Shown one piece after another: positions 33,573 to 42,128 of a DNA stretch of 43,622 nucleotides. Location of the stretch: positions 1-43,622 of the forward strand of contig JASHTS010000146.1 in NCBI GenBank assembly GCA_030040425.1, written 5' to 3'. Origin of the DNA: Acidobacteriaceae bacterium. GTDB lineage: Bacteria > Acidobacteriota > Terriglobia > Terriglobales > Acidobacteriaceae. A program made the translations under genes and the position numbers. The stretch's first letter is position 1. Each line of letters starts with the position of its first letter. Below the pieces are notes generated by a model, which saw only the letters and a program-made list of their open reading frames with translations, searched no databases and was not told the origin of the DNA.

Positions 33573-33590
33573 TGTGGAAGCGCTTCCGCA
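33573..33590. promoter_or_regulatory. LacI/GalR-type operator candidate O2
   Basis: TGTGGAAGCGCTTCCGCA is palindromic at 8 of 9 positions and shares the TGGAAGCGCTT core with O1. Its centre is 64 bases from that of O1, about six helix turns, so both would lie on one DNA face and could be looped. Confidence 0.7.
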
Positions 33591-33665
33591 ACCCCCGCAC
33601 GCAAACGCGCCGAGGGTAGGGAACGCCCCGGGAGAAGGTTTCGTTCCTGGCGTTCTTGTCTTGGC

Positions 33666-33679
33666 TGTAAATGTTTACA
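33666..33679. promoter_or_regulatory. LacI/GalR-type operator candidate O3
   Basis: TGTAAATGTTTACA is palindromic at 6 of 7 positions and has the TGTAAA half-site seen in LacI/CcpA-type operators, though with TG instead of CG at the centre. It lies about 75 bases before the receptor start, where it could overlap or follow the promoter. Confidence 0.55.
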
Positions 33680-33741
33680 TGGACCGGCCGCGTGGTTCCC
33701 CACACACCGCCGGCAAAGTACAGCTTCGATCCGATTTTCAT

Positions 33742-33749
33742 GGAGGAGG
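33742..33749 (+). promoter_or_regulatory. Strong ribosome binding site for receptor C
   Basis: GGAGGAGG ends 4 bases before ATG 33754 and decides the start. The frame is open 100 codons further upstream, but those codons run through the operator region and encode no signal peptide. Confidence 0.75.
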
Positions 33750-33753
33750 TCGC

Positions 33754-36700
33754 ATGAAACACAGTGCATGGCAGCCAAAGTCGTGGCCGATGCCGGTTGC
33801 GAAACACTTCGGAGGGGCGCTTCTGGCCGCATTGCTCACCGCCTGCCTCTGCAGCGCAAACATCGCTCGCGCCCAGGGCATCACCACCAGTCAGATCAAT
33901 GGAACCGTCACCGACAGCAGCGGCGCGGTTGTGCCCGGGGCCAGCGTCACGGTAACCAACTCCGCCACCGGCGTTGAGTATCACGTGATGACGGACGACC
34001 TGGGCGGTTATCACGTCACCGACCTGCTCCCCGGAACCTACACGATGGCGGTGACCAAATCCGGATTTGCAACCCAGCAGACTCAGCCTTTCACGCTCAT
34101 CGTCGGCCAATTGTTCCAGCAGAACGTGATCCTGGGGGTCGGCAAGGCCGAGCAAACTATTTCGGTCAACGCCGCGGCATTGCTGCTCAACACCGAATCT
34201 TCCCACGACCAGCAGCTCATTGAGAGCCAGCAGATTGACGATATGCCTCTGAATGGCCGCGATTATCTGCAACTGGCGCAGCTTGACGCCGGTGTGGTGC
34301 CCGTCTCCGGGGTCGCCGGTATCAGCTCTCCCGCATCCTCCTGGGCCTCGGACTCCGGCGTGGTGGCGGTCGACGTTAGCGGCCTGCGGGAAGACGATAA
34401 CAGCTACCTGTACGACGGAATCGAGACGCGCAATTTCTGGTATGGCGCGGTGGGTCTGCAGCCGGATCCGGATATGGTTCAGGAATTCGTGATGATCAAC
34501 TCCGACGCCCCCGCTCAATACGGCGCAGGCGGCGCTTTTGTCAGCGTCGTCACGCGGTCCGGCACCAACCAGTTTCACGGAACCGCGTACGAGTATCTTC
34601 GCAACAATGACTTCGACGCCAGGAATTATTTCGATGTCACCTCGAGTGCCCCGCCCTTCCACCAGAATCAGTTCGGGGCAAGTGTGGGAGGACCCATCAA
34701 GAGGAACCAGCTCTTCTTCTTCGGCAACTACGAAGGTTTCCGCCAGCTCGTGCCCAGCGACGATTACAATCTGGTTCCCAACGGCAACCAGGAAAGCGGC
34801 AACTTCAGCGCGGACACGCAACAACTTTACAATCCCTACATCCAGGATGCGGCCTCGCCGACCGGCTATGCGCCGCTCATGGGCAATCAGGTGCCCAGCA
34901 CCTATTTCAGCGCCATCGGTCAGAAGATCCTGGCGCTCTATCCGGGATCGAATGGCTCCTATTTGAACGGCGCCGCCAATTACTTCAACGTCGCGACCAC
35001 AGTCAATAACTGGAATCAGTTCAGCGGCCGGATCGACTACACGATCTCGCCCACGAACACGGTCTTCGGCCGCTATACCGGCGAATATCAAACCGCGGTC
35101 GGGCCCGGCATGACCCCATACAACAGTCAAACCTTCCCTTCCTCGCCGAAGAATTTGGCGATCGGATGGACGCACGTCTTTTCTCCCCGCCTGGTCAACA
35201 ATGTTCGCTATGGCTGGTCTCACACGGCCGTCGGCCTTGAGCGGTCGGATGGCTACAATACTTCCCTTGCCAACCCACTGGGACTGGTGGACGAAGAGGA
35301 TCAGCCCGGCTCCGACGGCCCTCCCCAAATTGGCGTGAATGGATATGGCAATCCCGGGTCCACCAACGGCACCGATCTCGTGCGAGAAGGTTTGAACATG
35401 TGGACGGAATCCCTGATGTTCCAAAAGGGAAAACATCAGCTGACGACCGGCCTGGACATCCGCTACGAGCCGGCGTATCTCTACGAAGACTGGTCGGCCA
35501 CGTCGATCGGTTTCAATGGAGCGTACACCGGAGACCCGGTCGCCGACCTGTTGATGGGCGTACCGGATACAACCCGGACATCGTTAGGCGGTCCCACGAT
35601 GAATTTGCGGGTGTGGTACCAGGCCTACTACGTTCAGGACAACGACAAAATCAGCCGCAAGCTGACCCTGAACTATGGATTACGCTGGGAGCATCGCTCG
35701 CCTGCGATCGAGGCCAACAATCGGGTGGGCAGCTTCGACGTGGCCACCGGCCAGGATCTGACCTACCCCGCCACCAGCGTTCTGGGGCTCGGGCGGAATA
35801 TGGTCAAGCCGGTGTGGACCAACTGGGCGCCACGGTTCGGCTTCAACTTCTTCCCCTCCGACAAGCTGAATGTCGACGTCAAGGGCGGATTCGGGATGTA
35901 TTATTTGCAGGCCAATATCAACCAATATGAAGTTGAAGTCGACACCACCCAGCTTTACGAGGTCGACTACTTCAATAATCCCGCGGTCGGCCAGCCCCTT
36001 GCCTTTAACCTCGATGGCACGCATGGTCTGCCGGGAATGTTCTCAACCGCGATGACCAATGGAAACTTCTCTGGAGGCGGTCCCACGGTTTCGTTCATCC
36101 AGCCGAACGCTCCCACACCTTACGCTTACGAGTGGAATCTGACCATCGACAAAACCGTCAGGGACTGGCTCTTCGAAGCTGCCTATGTGGGAACCTCGGA
36201 GCGGCACTACGAGGAGCGCAACGAGATCGACCCGCTCAATACCAGCGGCATTCCAATTCTCTATGACACTTGCGGGCCAAACCACAATATCGGCTGCTAT
36301 AGCGGCGTCCAGGAAAACCAGCTCACCGGGACCTCGAACTACGACGCACTGGTAGCCCGTGCGGAAAAGCGGTTCAGCTCCGGATTCTCAACCGCGGTCA
36401 ACTACACGTTGTCCAAGTGCCTGGGCACGCCGTATCAGGATGAATTCACTTGGCACGTCGACATGCATCTCGACTACAGCCACTGCACAGAAGATATCAA
36501 CGATATCTTCACGGCGAACGGCATCTATGAGCTGCCCTTCGGGCACGGCAAGGCGTTCCTCAACACCGGCACGGCTGCCGATGAGATTGCCGGCGGCTGG
36601 AAACTGGCGGGCATCGCGACACTGCGCACCGGTCCCTGGACCACGTTGGGCAGTCAGCAGAACATCGGCTTCTTCGATGGCGCGCTGCCTAACCTGAGTG

Positions 36701-37047
36701 GTCCCATCAATAACCATTCCCTGCATGCGGGTTTGGGCAGAAATGGCAGGCTCGGACCGTATATCAACACCCAAAATGCAGTGAACCTCACCGCCATAGG
36801 CGTGCAGGGCAGCTCGGGAACGCACAATGTGCAGAACCCCGGCTATCAGGATTACGACATTTCGGCTTACAAGAGCTGGAGGTTCGGCGAAAAGCCAAAC
36901 CTGACCTTCCGCGCAGACTTTTTCAATATGTTCAATCGCGTCAATTTCCAATCCATCAGCACTTACGACCTCGCGACCAATTTCGGCGATGTTTCCAGCG
37001 CTTATCCTGCGCGCGAGATCCAGCTGAGCCTGCGGTTTGCTTTCTGA
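33754..37047 (+). CDS. Oar-like TonB-dependent outer-membrane receptor (locus C)
   Basis: 1097 residues with a signal peptide about 1-40 (basic start, LLAALLTACLCSANIARAQ). The carboxypeptidase-regulatory-like domain (about 45-130) has INGTVTDSSGAVVPGASVTV and GTYTMAVTKSGFATQQ. The plug region has IDDMPLNGRDYLQLAQLDAG and MVQEFVMINSDAPAQYGAGG. A long barrel ends IQLSLRFAF with a terminal Phe. It is expected to bind and import oligosaccharides across the outer membrane with TonB. It is divergent from the binding-protein/kinase/LacI-regulator operon and preceded by three operator-like palindromes, so it is the clearest candidate target of that system. A TPR gene follows after 4 bases and a GH5-like enzyme after that. 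Confidence 0.93.
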   Translation: MKHSAWQPKSWPMPVAKHFGGALLAALLTACLCSANIARAQGITTSQINGTVTDSSGAVVPGASVTVTNSATGVEYHVMTDDLGGYHVTDLLPGTYTMAVTKSGFATQQTQPFTLIVGQLFQQNVILGVGKAEQTISVNAAALLLNTESSHDQQLIESQQIDDMPLNGRDYLQLAQLDAGVVPVSGVAGISSPASSWASDSGVVAVDVSGLREDDNSYLYDGIETRNFWYGAVGLQPDPDMVQEFVMINSDAPAQYGAGGAFVSVVTRSGTNQFHGTAYEYLRNNDFDARNYFDVTSSAPPFHQNQFGASVGGPIKRNQLFFFGNYEGFRQLVPSDDYNLVPNGNQESGNFSADTQQLYNPYIQDAASPTGYAPLMGNQVPSTYFSAIGQKILALYPGSNGSYLNGAANYFNVATTVNNWNQFSGRIDYTISPTNTVFGRYTGEYQTAVGPGMTPYNSQTFPSSPKNLAIGWTHVFSPRLVNNVRYGWSHTAVGLERSDGYNTSLANPLGLVDEEDQPGSDGPPQIGVNGYGNPGSTNGTDLVREGLNMWTESLMFQKGKHQLTTGLDIRYEPAYLYEDWSATSIGFNGAYTGDPVADLLMGVPDTTRTSLGGPTMNLRVWYQAYYVQDNDKISRKLTLNYGLRWEHRSPAIEANNRVGSFDVATGQDLTYPATSVLGLGRNMVKPVWTNWAPRFGFNFFPSDKLNVDVKGGFGMYYLQANINQYEVEVDTTQLYEVDYFNNPAVGQPLAFNLDGTHGLPGMFSTAMTNGNFSGGGPTVSFIQPNAPTPYAYEWNLTIDKTVRDWLFEAAYVGTSERHYEERNEIDPLNTSGIPILYDTCGPNHNIGCYSGVQENQLTGTSNYDALVARAEKRFSSGFSTAVNYTLSKCLGTPYQDEFTWHVDMHLDYSHCTEDINDIFTANGIYELPFGHGKAFLNTGTAADEIAGGWKLAGIATLRTGPWTTLGSQQNIGFFDGALPNLSGPINNHSLHAGLGRNGRLGPYINTQNAVNLTAIGVQGSSGTHNVQNPGYQDYDISAYKSWRFGEKPNLTFRADFFNMFNRVNFQSISTYDLATNFGDVSSAYPAREIQLSLRFAF

Positions 37048-37051
37048 TCTT

Positions 37052-38287
37052 ATGGTGAATTGCAATCTGTGGTTTAAGCCAAGGCCCTCCCTTCCCGCCA
37101 TCCTCGCGGTCAGCTTTCTGCTGGCCGCCGGGACTGCGGATCGGGTCACGGCCGAGGCGTCGCCGCAGGTTCATTCCAATCCCAGCCGGATCTGCCCCGC
37201 CGCCGGCGAGTTGGACCGGACCCTGGGCGAAGCCAGCAACCTGATGGAGCAATCGCGCTTCCAGGATGCCATCGCCTTGCTCCAGCCGGCCTCCGCCGGG
37301 AATTGCAACCCGCGCGTCAGCCTGCTGTTGGCTGCGGCTCTGGAAGGAGGAGGTGACACACCGGCGGCGACAACGGCGCTTGAGCACGCTCACTCTGTCT
37401 GGCCGGCCAATAATAGCGTTGCCGCTTCTCTGGCGCGAATCTATTTAGCCAACGGGCAGAACGGCAAGGCTCTCCAGGCGCTGGCCCGCTTTCATGCCAC
37501 CGCCCAAACGCCCGGGCAGGAGATGGAAATGGCGGTGGTTGTGTACCTCGCCGCACAGAGGCTTGTCTCCGCGCAGAAAATCGCTGAGCAGAATTACAAA
37601 TACTACCCATCGGTGCATTCATTGCTGCTGCTTGCCAATACCCTGCAGATGCAGGGGCGCTACCCGGATGTCAACCGTCTCCTCGGAGCCCAGCGGGCAA
37701 TGTACGCTGACTCGCCGGACTTTCTTGTCACCCTGGCTGAAAGCGAATTCGACGCTTCCATCTTTCTTGCGGCGCGCCAGGACCTGCAGCGCGCCATCTC
37801 TCTGAATCCTGGAATGTATCAGGCGCACTACCTGCTGGGCAACGTGCTCGCCAAAGCGAATGACACGGAGGGTGCGATTGCCGAATATCGCCGCGCCATC
37901 GAGCTTGCTCCCGAACAGCCGCGAACTTATTATCAGCTGGCCCTCGTCCTGCGCGCCAAACAGGACGATGCCGGCGAACAGCATATCCTCGAGCAGGCGC
38001 TGGCAGCCGACAATCAGTACGCTCCCGCGCACTGCGAAATGGGCAGAATCCTTCTCGAAGACCATCGCCCGGCGGATGCGGTGGTGCACCTGCTTGCAGC
38101 CGTCCAATACAATCCCCGGTCTGAAGAGGCCTATTTCCTTCTCGCCCGTGCCTACGCGGCATTGGGCGACAGGGATAAAAGCAACGCAATGGTGAAGCGT
38201 CTCGAGGCTGTGCGGCAAGAGAACCGTCCGGGACCCAATAATCGAGCAGCAAGGGTTTCAATCGCCGAGCCATCGACGAGCCAGTGA
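37052..38287 (+). CDS. TPR protein paired with TonB receptor C
   Basis: 411 residues from ATG 37052, 4 bases after the receptor stop. The N-terminal hydrophobic segment (LPAILAVSFLLAAGTADRVTA) suggests export. TPR-like units include ASNLMEQSRFQDAIALLQPA, SLARIYLANGQNGKALQALA, YQAHYLLGNVLAKANDTEGAI and AEYRRAIELAPEQPRTYYQL. Two Cys residues near the N-terminus of the mature part (ICPAAGEL, GNCNPRV) could form a disulfide. It mirrors the TPR protein of receptor B in order and spacing but is shorter. A role as periplasmic partner of the receptor is inferred. Confidence 0.85.
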   Translation: MVNCNLWFKPRPSLPAILAVSFLLAAGTADRVTAEASPQVHSNPSRICPAAGELDRTLGEASNLMEQSRFQDAIALLQPASAGNCNPRVSLLLAAALEGGGDTPAATTALEHAHSVWPANNSVAASLARIYLANGQNGKALQALARFHATAQTPGQEMEMAVVVYLAAQRLVSAQKIAEQNYKYYPSVHSLLLLANTLQMQGRYPDVNRLLGAQRAMYADSPDFLVTLAESEFDASIFLAARQDLQRAISLNPGMYQAHYLLGNVLAKANDTEGAIAEYRRAIELAPEQPRTYYQLALVLRAKQDDAGEQHILEQALAADNQYAPAHCEMGRILLEDHRPADAVVHLLAAVQYNPRSEEAYFLLARAYAALGDRDKSNAMVKRLEAVRQENRPGPNNRAARVSIAEPSTSQ

Positions 38288-38409
38288 TCGGAGAGATGGG
38301 TATCGCTGGGGGACGGGAATCGAAAGTTTGTGGCCGCTGCAGGGTCAGGCAGGCTGGATTCGATACTCTCCCTCTCGCAGGCCTGAAACCAGGAAAGAGT
38401 GCCAATACC

Positions 38410-39603
38410 ATGAAGTTGATTCTTTCAGCGGGGTTTCTGCGTTTATTCCGTGCCGTGCCGATCTGCCTTGGGCTTGCGCTGCTTTGCGCCTCGCTGCGCG
38501 CTCAGAGTGCACGGTGGTCCGAGGAGCGCGCCAATGCGTGGTATGCCCAGCAGCCGTGGCCCGTCGGCGCGAACTTTCTTCCCTCCAATGCGATCAACGA
38601 GCTGGAGATGTGGCAGGCCGATACCTTCGATCCCAAGACCATCGATCGCGAGCTCGGCTATGCCGAAGGCATCGGCATGAACACCATGCGCGTTTTTCTG
38701 CATAACCTGGTCTGGGAGCAGGACCCCAAGGGATTTGACAGCCGCATCGACACTTTCCTCACCATCGCCGCCAGGCATCACATCCGTCCTATCTTTGTTC
38801 TCCTCGATTCCTGCTGGGACCCCTATCCAAAGCTCGGACCGCAGCATCCGCCCATTCCCGGCGTGCATAACTCCGGCTGGGTCCAGGCGCCCGGCGCAAA
38901 AATTCTTGCCGACCCTGCGCAGTACCCGCGCATCGAGAACTACGTGAAGGGCGTGATCGGCGCCTTTGCCGACGATCCGCGCATTCTTGCCTGGGATCTA
39001 TGGAACGAGCCCGACAACAGGAACGAGATCGCCTATGGCTCTGTTGAGCTGAAAAATAAGGTCGCAATCGTCGAAAAACTGCTCCCTGAGGTATTCCAAT
39101 GGGCGAGAGACGCCCATCCAAGTCAGCCGTTGACGAGCGGCCTCTGGTCAGGAGACTGGTCGAGCCGGGAAGTCATGAATCCGATTGCCCGCATTCAGTC
39201 GGAGGAATCGGACATCATCACCTTCCACAACTACGCCTGGCCTGAAGACTTCGAGCGGCGAATCAAAGAGCTGCAACAGTTTCACCGCCCCATCATTTGC
39301 ACGGAGTACATGGCCCGCAGCGCAGGAAGTCTGATCGATACCATCTTGCCCATCGCCGAAAGATACAAGGTGGGTGCCATCAACTGGGGACTCGTGGCGG
39401 GAAAAATGCAGACATACCTTCCCTGGGATTCATGGCAGCGTCCTTACGTGACGATCTCTCCCACGGTATGGTTCCACGACATCTTCTATCCGGACGGGAG
39501 ACCCTACCGCAGGTACGAGGTCGACCTCATCCGCCAGCTGACGTCGCAAGCGATGGCTTCCGATCGAGAGACAGGAAGCGGATTGCACTCCGCGCACCCA
39601 TAA
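38410..39603 (+). CDS. Secreted GH5-like glycoside hydrolase
   Basis: 397 residues with a signal peptide (about 1-30: LRLFRAVPICLGLALLCASLRAQ). One TIM barrel fills the rest: WPVGANFLPSNAINELEMWQ, GYAEGIGMNTMRVFLHNLVW, IRPIFVLLDSCWDPYPKLGP, the acid/base Glu200 in LAWDLWNEPDNRNE, DIITFHNYAWPEDFE, and the nucleophile Glu299 in IICTEYMAR. This is a clan GH-A enzyme closest to GH5 cellulase/mannanase-type sequences; substrate unknown. ATG 38410 is chosen for the signal peptide, with AGGAAAGAG about 10 bases upstream; the frame is open to 38284. It follows the TPR gene by 122 bases and is probably in the receptor C operon. Confidence 0.88.
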   Translation: MKLILSAGFLRLFRAVPICLGLALLCASLRAQSARWSEERANAWYAQQPWPVGANFLPSNAINELEMWQADTFDPKTIDRELGYAEGIGMNTMRVFLHNLVWEQDPKGFDSRIDTFLTIAARHHIRPIFVLLDSCWDPYPKLGPQHPPIPGVHNSGWVQAPGAKILADPAQYPRIENYVKGVIGAFADDPRILAWDLWNEPDNRNEIAYGSVELKNKVAIVEKLLPEVFQWARDAHPSQPLTSGLWSGDWSSREVMNPIARIQSEESDIITFHNYAWPEDFERRIKELQQFHRPIICTEYMARSAGSLIDTILPIAERYKVGAINWGLVAGKMQTYLPWDSWQRPYVTISPTVWFHDIFYPDGRPYRRYEVDLIRQLTSQAMASDRETGSGLHSAHP

Positions 39604-39734
39604 GAAAATCGCCGCTGCGGGACCTTGATGCGAGCCTTCTCCTGTTGGCGGTCCGGTTGTTGGCCTGCCCGCTTGCCGCCTTGCCGTTGAACTATCTTGT
39701 GAACCATTGCGGATCCTCTGCGGCCGCAGCACCT

Positions 39735-40004
39735 GAACCTCTTCACCCTGCTTTCCACCAGCGAGTCATCTCCGTTGTGATAGGCCGCCGCCGCGTAGCC
39801 GTGGACCGTCTGGCAATCGTGGTAATCGTTGAAAGACGAGACACAGGTCGCGATCGGCTCACGCTCGCCGGGCGTGAGCGTGTGCTCGGAGCGAAGCAGG
39901 ATTTTGGCAAGCTGGCGCAGAGGCCCCGCTGTTTCCGGGCGAAAGACCATGGGACCGCGGATGCCCGGAACTCCCGGTTCCAGACGAATGTGGGGCATAT
40001 CCAT
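39735..40004 (-). pseudogene. Truncated AhpD-like (carboxymuconolactone decarboxylase family) remnant
   Basis: About 90 codons match the N-terminal half of the peroxidase-related AhpD-like family (IRGPMVFRPETAGPLRQLAK, LTPGEREPIATCVSSFND, CQTVHGYAAAAYHNGDDSL). The usual N-D-C-x-x-C active site reads NDYHDC, so the first cysteine is lost. Family likeness stops at about 39735, although the frame runs on to 39504. Normal members have about 180-200 residues, so the C-terminal half is missing. An intact relative lies at 41441-42091. The rest of the 39604-40116 interval shows no gene I can support. Confidence 0.6.
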
Positions 40005-40116
40005 TCCGCACCATACGGGACAAAGACAGGCGAGTCCTGCGCCGGAAGGATGAGCAATTTATCCGCCTTTAGGCGGGTAGCCGTGTTTCAACGCGCCGCG
40101 TAGGATGGTTGCTTGC

Positions 40117-41454
40117 ATGGAATCGCGCAGGCAAATCGGCTCGGCCCCCGCGGCAAACTCCTCTGATCACCCCGGCACATCTGCGGAAGAAAGCCTGCGC
40201 TATCCGGGCTGGCGAGTGGTTTTCATCTGCCAGATCGGCGTACTGTCGGGCATCGCCACCATTTTCTTCACCCTGTTCACGCTCTTTATCAAGCCCTGGC
40301 AGCATGACTTTGGATGGAACAGGGAGCAGATATCGCAGGCATTCACCCTTGCGGCCATATCTGTCGCAATCTGCTCACCGGGGATGGGCAGGCTGTTGGA
40401 CCGATTTGAGCCGCGCAAGCTCATTGCCGGGATGATGATCGCTTTCGGGCTGGGATTTGCTTCGCTCGCCGGCCTGACTCCGAACCTGGGGCGTTTCGAA
40501 GCGACCGCCGTGTTTATCGGCATTGCGGGCACCGGGACTTACCAGTTGGGCTACGCGCGCATCGTGGCCAGTTGGTTTGAGCGCCGTCTGGGCGTGGCCC
40601 TGTCGATCGTGGTGGCCGGCTCGGGCGTGGGTTCGCTCTTCATTCCGCCTCTGGTGCAGCACTTCATCACCGTCCACGGATGGCGCACCACCATCCTGAT
40701 CCTGTCGATCTTGCCCCTGCTGGTCGGAGCGCCGCTGACGTTCTTCTTCGCTCCATCGCCCCGCACCCTCCTTGCGCCCAAGACCTCCCATTCTCAACCC
40801 GGCTCGGCTATCGGGCTGTCCTGGCGGCAGGCCCTCGTCACTCGGGCCTTCTGGTTGATCGTTCTGGGAGTCGGCTGCATGGCGCTCGGCGAAAATGGAG
40901 TGCTTGTGCATTTGGCGCCCATGTTGAGCGATCGCGGCATCAAGGTGGAAGACGCTGCCTTGATCGTCTCCATCCTCGGCGGCTCGGCCGTGGCGGGGCG
41001 CCTGCTGCTCGGCTGGGTTCTGGACTACCTGGAGGGCGCCCGCATTGCCATGGGAGCGATGCTTCTTGCCGCCGGCGGAATTTTCCTTCTCGGCCAGGCG
41101 CGGACCTTTCATGCCGCCGCGCTGGCCGCGCTGGTCGTGGGGCTGGGGATGGGCTGCGAATACGACCTGATCCCCTACATGTTCAAGCGCTACTTTGGCA
41201 TGCGGTCGTTCTCCACGCTGTACGGGCTCTCCTACAGCGTGTACGCCGTCTTTGGAGGAACCGCGCCCCTGCTGCTCGGGTATGTCTACGACGCCACCGG
41301 ATCCTATACGCGCATCCTGACCATGTTTTCTGTTGTCGCCGCATCCGTAGCCCTGGCGATGCTCACATTGCCTGCCTACCGTTTTGCCGCGTCGTCACCC
41401 GATGCCTTTGAATCCCTTCCCCTCGATAAGGAGGCAGCCGTTGAAAGCAATTGA
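40117..41454 (+). CDS. Major facilitator superfamily transporter
   Basis: 445 residues with about 12 hydrophobic helices. Typical MFS loop motifs are GRLLDRFEPRKLIAG between helices 2 and 3 and RLLLGWVLDYLEGARIAMG between helices 8 and 9. GTGTYQLGYARIVASWFERRLGVALSIVVAGSGVG resembles the oxalate/formate-monocarboxylate (OFA/MCT-like) group. The substrate is unknown; a sugar acid or organic acid is possible. ATG 40117 is favoured by AGGA 11 bases upstream; ATG 40105 is also in frame. The last codons overlap the ribosome site and start of the next gene, so the two are probably co-transcribed. Confidence 0.88.
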   Translation: MESRRQIGSAPAANSSDHPGTSAEESLRYPGWRVVFICQIGVLSGIATIFFTLFTLFIKPWQHDFGWNREQISQAFTLAAISVAICSPGMGRLLDRFEPRKLIAGMMIAFGLGFASLAGLTPNLGRFEATAVFIGIAGTGTYQLGYARIVASWFERRLGVALSIVVAGSGVGSLFIPPLVQHFITVHGWRTTILILSILPLLVGAPLTFFFAPSPRTLLAPKTSHSQPGSAIGLSWRQALVTRAFWLIVLGVGCMALGENGVLVHLAPMLSDRGIKVEDAALIVSILGGSAVAGRLLLGWVLDYLEGARIAMGAMLLAAGGIFLLGQARTFHAAALAALVVGLGMGCEYDLIPYMFKRYFGMRSFSTLYGLSYSVYAVFGGTAPLLLGYVYDATGSYTRILTMFSVVAASVALAMLTLPAYRFAASSPDAFESLPLDKEAAVESN

Positions 41455-42091
41455 GCAGCAACCGATGTATCTTCGCGAGGTCGAGGCAAACCCGCAGTCC
41501 AGCCCCTATGCCGATTTGATTCACATCGCCACCGCCGCCGGCCGCGAATACTGGCAGATTTGGCATCTGTTTGCCTTCCGGCCGGAAGTTACGTCCCACC
41601 TCGCGAGCTTTACCGAAGGGGTGATGCGCTCTCCGTCGTCGCTCAGTCTGGGACTGCGCGAGCTGATCGCAGCCTACACTTCCTGGATCAACGAGTGCCC
41701 GTTTTGCTGGAAAGCGCACAGTGCCGTGGCTGCGGAACTGCTGGGCAGCGAAGAACGGGTGCGCGCCGTTCTCGACGATCTTGAGTCTGCGCCCTTGCCG
41801 GAGAAAGACAAAGCGCTCCTGCGCTTTGCCGCAAAGATCACGAAGCATCTGCCGGAAATGAGCCGGAAGGACGTGGACGACCTGCACGCGCAAGGCTGGG
41901 CAGATGAGGCTGTTTACTTCACCATCCTCGTCGTCTCTCTGTTCAATTTCTACAACCGCTGGGTTACCACCTCAGGCGTGCATCCCGTTTCTGAGGAAGC
42001 GCACCGCTCCCACGGCAAGCGCCTTGCGCTCAGCGGTTACGAGCCGAAACACAGACTCGAAGGCATGCAGAACGCTTTGTCGGGATATTGA
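41441..42091 (+). CDS. AhpD-like / carboxymuconolactone decarboxylase family protein
   Basis: 216 residues from a TTG start at 41441, placed 6 bases after AAGGAGG (41428-41434) and overlapping the MFS stop by 14 bases. ATG 41465 is an alternative with no ribosome site. The core has LSLGLRELIAAYTSWINECPFCWKAHSAVAAELL, where CPFC is the paired-cysteine redox motif with the downstream His, then LLRFAAKITKHLPEM and FNRWVTTSGVH-like ends (FYNRWVTT). Such proteins reduce peroxides or catalyse related thiol chemistry. Pairing with an MFS carrier suggests detoxification or use of an imported compound (inference). Confidence 0.85.
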   Translation: MKAIEQQPMYLREVEANPQSSPYADLIHIATAAGREYWQIWHLFAFRPEVTSHLASFTEGVMRSPSSLSLGLRELIAAYTSWINECPFCWKAHSAVAAELLGSEERVRAVLDDLESAPLPEKDKALLRFAAKITKHLPEMSRKDVDDLHAQGWADEAVYFTILVVSLFNFYNRWVTTSGVHPVSEEAHRSHGKRLALSGYEPKHRLEGMQNALSGY

Positions 42092-42098
42092 GGTTGCG

Positions 42099-42122
42099 GC
42101 CGGCTGCCCGGGCTCTGCCGGC
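42099..42122. terminator. Weak bidirectional hairpin between AhpD-like gene and glnS
   Basis: GCCGGC (42099-42104) pairs with GCCGGC (42117-42122) around a 12-base loop that itself contains CCCGGG. It lies in the 37-bp gap between converging genes, where a terminator is expected, but has no T-run. Confidence 0.3.
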
Positions 42123-42128
42123 AAACAC

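Noticed and set aside
33562..35436. 624-codon minus-strand frame opposite receptor C
   Set aside because: Antisense shadow of the receptor; no signal, domain or ribosome site.
39297..40103. 268-codon plus-strand frame after the GH5-like gene
   Set aside because: Overlaps the GH5-like gene out of frame and is antisense to the AhpD-like remnant, which has recognisable family sequence.
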